Assembly: GCA_027490485.1 (NCBI GenBank) | Contig: JAIXYA010000173.1 | Coordinates: 1 to 8,213, forward strand | DNA: 8,213 nt | Direction: 5' to 3' | Source of the DNA: Comamonadaceae bacterium | Lineage (GTDB): Bacteria; Pseudomonadota; Gammaproteobacteria; Burkholderiales; Burkholderiaceae_C | Shown here: positions 6,507 through 8,213 of the stretch, one piece after another | How the letters are laid out: every line of letters starts with the position of its first letter | Position numbering within the stretch: the first letter of the stretch is position 1 | Notes under the pieces: generated by a model | What the model saw: only the letters and a program-made list of their open reading frames with translations | What the model was told of the DNA's origin: nothing | Database searches by the model: none | Program-made: the position numbers and the translations under genes

Positions 6507-7676
6507 TTACTTTTTGTCAGAGAAGTAGGCGGAGGTGACCTTCCAACGGCCATCGGTGATCTGAGACATGCGCGAGGCGTTGCTGCCCAAACGCTTGGTC
6601 GGGCTGAACGTCATCTCGCCAGTGCCGAACATGTCAGGCGGGATCACCATGGTGTCCATGGCCTTGATGATGCTCTCGGTGGTCACATTGGCACCGGATT
6701 TATCAACCGCACGCATGAAAGCGTCCATGATGATGTAGCCGTAGACCGAGAACACGGTCGGGTCTTCATTGAACTTGGTCTTGTACTTGTTGGCCCAAAA
6801 ACGGATGGGCTGCGAGGCCTCGTCCAAGTAAGGGTGCTGGGTCGTCATGGTGGCGTAAAAGCCGTTCATGGCGGGACCACCCAACTTGTGGATCAGATCG
6901 GTGTAGGCCGCACTGGAACCCAGGAAGGTGGGGTTGAAGCCCAAACGACGCGCAGTGGCGATGCCACCAATGGTTTCACGAATGATCGTGCCCATGACCA
7001 CGAAGTCACACTTGGACGAGGCCAGCTTTTGCATCTGCGATGCAAAGTCGGTGGCGCCGCGCTTGTAGGTGGTGACTTCGGCAAACTGCATGCCAATGCT
7101 CTTGAGGCCTTCTTCGGCACCACGGAACACCTCCAGACCAAATTCATCGTCTTGGTGCATGGCGCAGATTTGCTTGGCGTTTTTCTCTTTCACCAGAATC
7201 GGCAAACCCAAGCGCATCTGGTCATAGTAGGTGGCGAAACCAGCGTACTTGAGCTTGTGGAAGGGTTCGTACATTTCACGCGCAGCCGTGACGGGGAAGA
7301 AGTTGATCACGTTCTTCTGGAACTGCACCGGCATGGCGGCCATGTTTTGAGCCGTGCCGATGTGGCCGATCATGGCGAAGATCTTGTCCTGGTTGACCAG
7401 CTTTTGTGCGGCCAACACGGCACGGCGGGGGTCATAGGCCGAGTCTTCGACCAGCAGCTTGAACTTGCGGCCCTTGATGCCGCCTTGCTCATTGGCTTCG
7501 TCCACGCGCAGCATCATGCCCAGGCGCACCTGCTTGCCAAAGCCCGCCAAGGGACCAGACAAGTCCTGGATGGAGCCGAGCACGATTTCGTTTTTGGAAA
7601 CGCCTTGCGTCTGGGCCATGACCGCGCCAGCGGTCAAGGCCATCGCAGCGGCGACGAGGCTGAATTTGAGTTTCAT
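6507..7676 (-). CDS. ABC transporter periplasmic substrate-binding protein, LivJ/branched-chain amino acid type
   Basis: The product has 389 residues. A Sec signal peptide (KLKF, a hydrophobic core, then AVMA before QTQG) is predicted to be cut after residue 21, with no lipobox, so the mature protein is free in the periplasm. The rest fits the Leu/Ile/Val-binding family: IVLGSIQDLSGPLAGFGKQ near the start, GGIKGRKFKLLVEDSAYDP, AAQKLVNQDKIFAMIGHIG, and FGLEVFRGAEEGLKSIG before the second lobe. It would deliver solute to a LivHM-type permease, which is not in the window. The family also binds urea, amides and aromatic or other carboxylic acids, so the ligand is open. The start has a clear ribosome site. 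The gene follows the acyl-CoA synthetase by 37 bases with no terminator between them and is the last gene of the operon. Confidence 0.93.
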   Translation of the reverse strand: MKLKFSLVAAAMALTAGAVMAQTQGVSKNEIVLGSIQDLSGPLAGFGKQVRLGMMLRVDEANEQGGIKGRKFKLLVEDSAYDPRRAVLAAQKLVNQDKIFAMIGHIGTAQNMAAMPVQFQKNVINFFPVTAAREMYEPFHKLKYAGFATYYDQMRLGLPILVKEKNAKQICAMHQDDEFGLEVFRGAEEGLKSIGMQFAEVTTYKRGATDFASQMQKLASSKCDFVVMGTIIRETIGGIATARRLGFNPTFLGSSAAYTDLIHKLGGPAMNGFYATMTTQHPYLDEASQPIRFWANKYKTKFNEDPTVFSVYGYIIMDAFMRAVDKSGANVTTESIIKAMDTMVIPPDMFGTGEMTFSPTKRLGSNASRMSQITDGRWKVTSAYFSDKK

Positions 7677-7684
7677 GTTGCAGG

Positions 7685-7690
7685 TCTCCT
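7685..7690 (-). promoter_or_regulatory. Shine-Dalgarno of the binding-protein gene
   Basis: AGGAGA on the minus strand, 8 bases before ATG 7676, is a strong ribosome site. It fits high expression of a periplasmic binding protein from a shared operon transcript and fixes the start. Confidence 0.8.
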
Positions 7691-7713
7691 GTGGTGGTAA
7701 CGGGTAATAAAAA

Positions 7714-8213
7714 TCAGCGGTACATCGCCTCGATCTGGGGCGCGTATTTTTTCTCGACCAGTTTGCGCTTGAGCTTCATGGTCGGTGTCAGTTCTTCGTC
7801 CTCAGCGCTCAGCTGAGTGTCGAGCAGCCAGAATTTCTTGATTTGCTCCACACGGGCAAACTTCTTGTTGACGCGGTCCATCTCGGCCTGGATCAACTCT
7901 TGCACTTGCGCGCTGTGCGTGAGGCTGGCGTAGTTGGAAAAAGGCACATCGTTGTCCTGTGCGTATTTCTCCACATTCTCCTGGTCGATCATGACGATCA
8001 CGGTCAGGTAGGGGCGCTTGTCGCCAATGACCACCGCGTCTGTGACATAGGGCGAAAATTTCAATTCGTTTTCCAACTCGCTGGGGGTGATGTTTTTGCC
8101 GCCAGCCGTGATGATGATGTCTTTCATCCGGTCCGTGATGCGGAAAAACCCTTCCTCGTCCACCACACCCACGTCGCCCGTGTGCAGCCAGCCATCGGCA
8201 TCGATGGTCTCGG
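7714..8213 (-). CDS. Long-chain-type acyl-CoA synthetase (AMP-forming), C-terminal part
   Basis: The frame is open to the right edge and gives the last 165 residues. Members of this branch are about 600-650 residues, so about three quarters is missing. Visible are [10 protein letters not shown] (about residues 6-15, the TGD motif with its ATP-ribose aspartate), the hinge [19 protein letters not shown], then PSELENEL, and near the end the A10-like region [12 protein letters not shown] with the lysine expected for adenylation. The form TPTMKLKRK, rather than PxTxxGK, is typical of the long-chain (FAA1/FadD15-like) branch. The enzyme would activate a carboxylic acid with ATP and link it to CoA in the cytoplasm. 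It lies upstream of a LivJ-type binding protein in the same direction, an arrangement I recall as frequent in Burkholderiales transporter operons. The acid is unknown. Confidence 0.9.
   Translation of the reverse strand, partial: ETIDADGWLHTGDVGVVDEEGFFRITDRMKDIIITAGGKNITPSELENELKFSPYVTDAVVIGDKRPYLTVIVMIDQENVEKYAQDNDVPFSNYASLTHSAQVQELIQAEMDRVNKKFARVEQIKKFWLLDTQLSAEDEELTPTMKLKRKLVEKKYAPQIEAMYR

Noticed and set aside
6474..7700. 408-codon open frame on the plus strand opposite the binding-protein gene
   Set aside because: It is the antisense shadow of a gene with a clear family, signal peptide, ribosome site and terminator. The translation is rich in His, Gly and Val with no recognisable domain.

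Overview
The window looks like a chromosomal segment of a betaproteobacterium, most likely of the Comamonadaceae (Burkholderiales). This is judged from moderately high GC, codon use, the style of the proteins, and an acyl-CoA synthetase next to a branched-chain-amino-acid-type periplasmic binding protein. The family assignment is an inference from general familiarity, not from a search. No RNA genes, insertion sequences, CRISPR arrays or prophage genes are visible.

Region 1 (1-2676, plus strand) is the end of an acyl-CoA catabolic operon. It holds the C-terminal 502 residues of a biotin-dependent acyl-CoA carboxylase alpha subunit (biotin carboxylase plus biotin carrier), overlapping by ATGA an acyl-CoA dehydrogenase. 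The dehydrogenase has its catalytic glutamate in the isovaleryl-CoA/long-chain position. The pair suggests breakdown of branched-chain or isoprenoid acyl-CoAs, but the exact substrate cannot be read from this window. Region 2 (2711-3937, minus strand) is a 12-helix major facilitator transporter, tail to tail with the dehydrogenase.

Region 3 (3938-4299) is a 362-base divergent intergenic region with several short repeats. It is followed by a LysR-family regulator of the NhaR type (4300-5196, plus). The regulator converges on a TerC/Alx-family membrane protein (5255-6217, minus), with a strong hairpin between their stops. The about 100-base leader of the terC-like gene contains three nested inverted repeats. 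The outermost pairs with the ribosome binding site, so it is a candidate regulatory RNA and the most interesting item in the window.

Region 4 (6444-8213, minus strand) is the end of a second operon. It holds the C-terminal part of a long-chain-type acyl-CoA synthetase, then a periplasmic ABC-transporter binding protein of the LivJ type, closed by a textbook intrinsic terminator. Together they suggest uptake of a small solute linked to CoA activation of a carboxylic acid.

Most of the window is ordinary metabolic and transport gene content. I saw no clear evidence of a wholly new multi-gene system.
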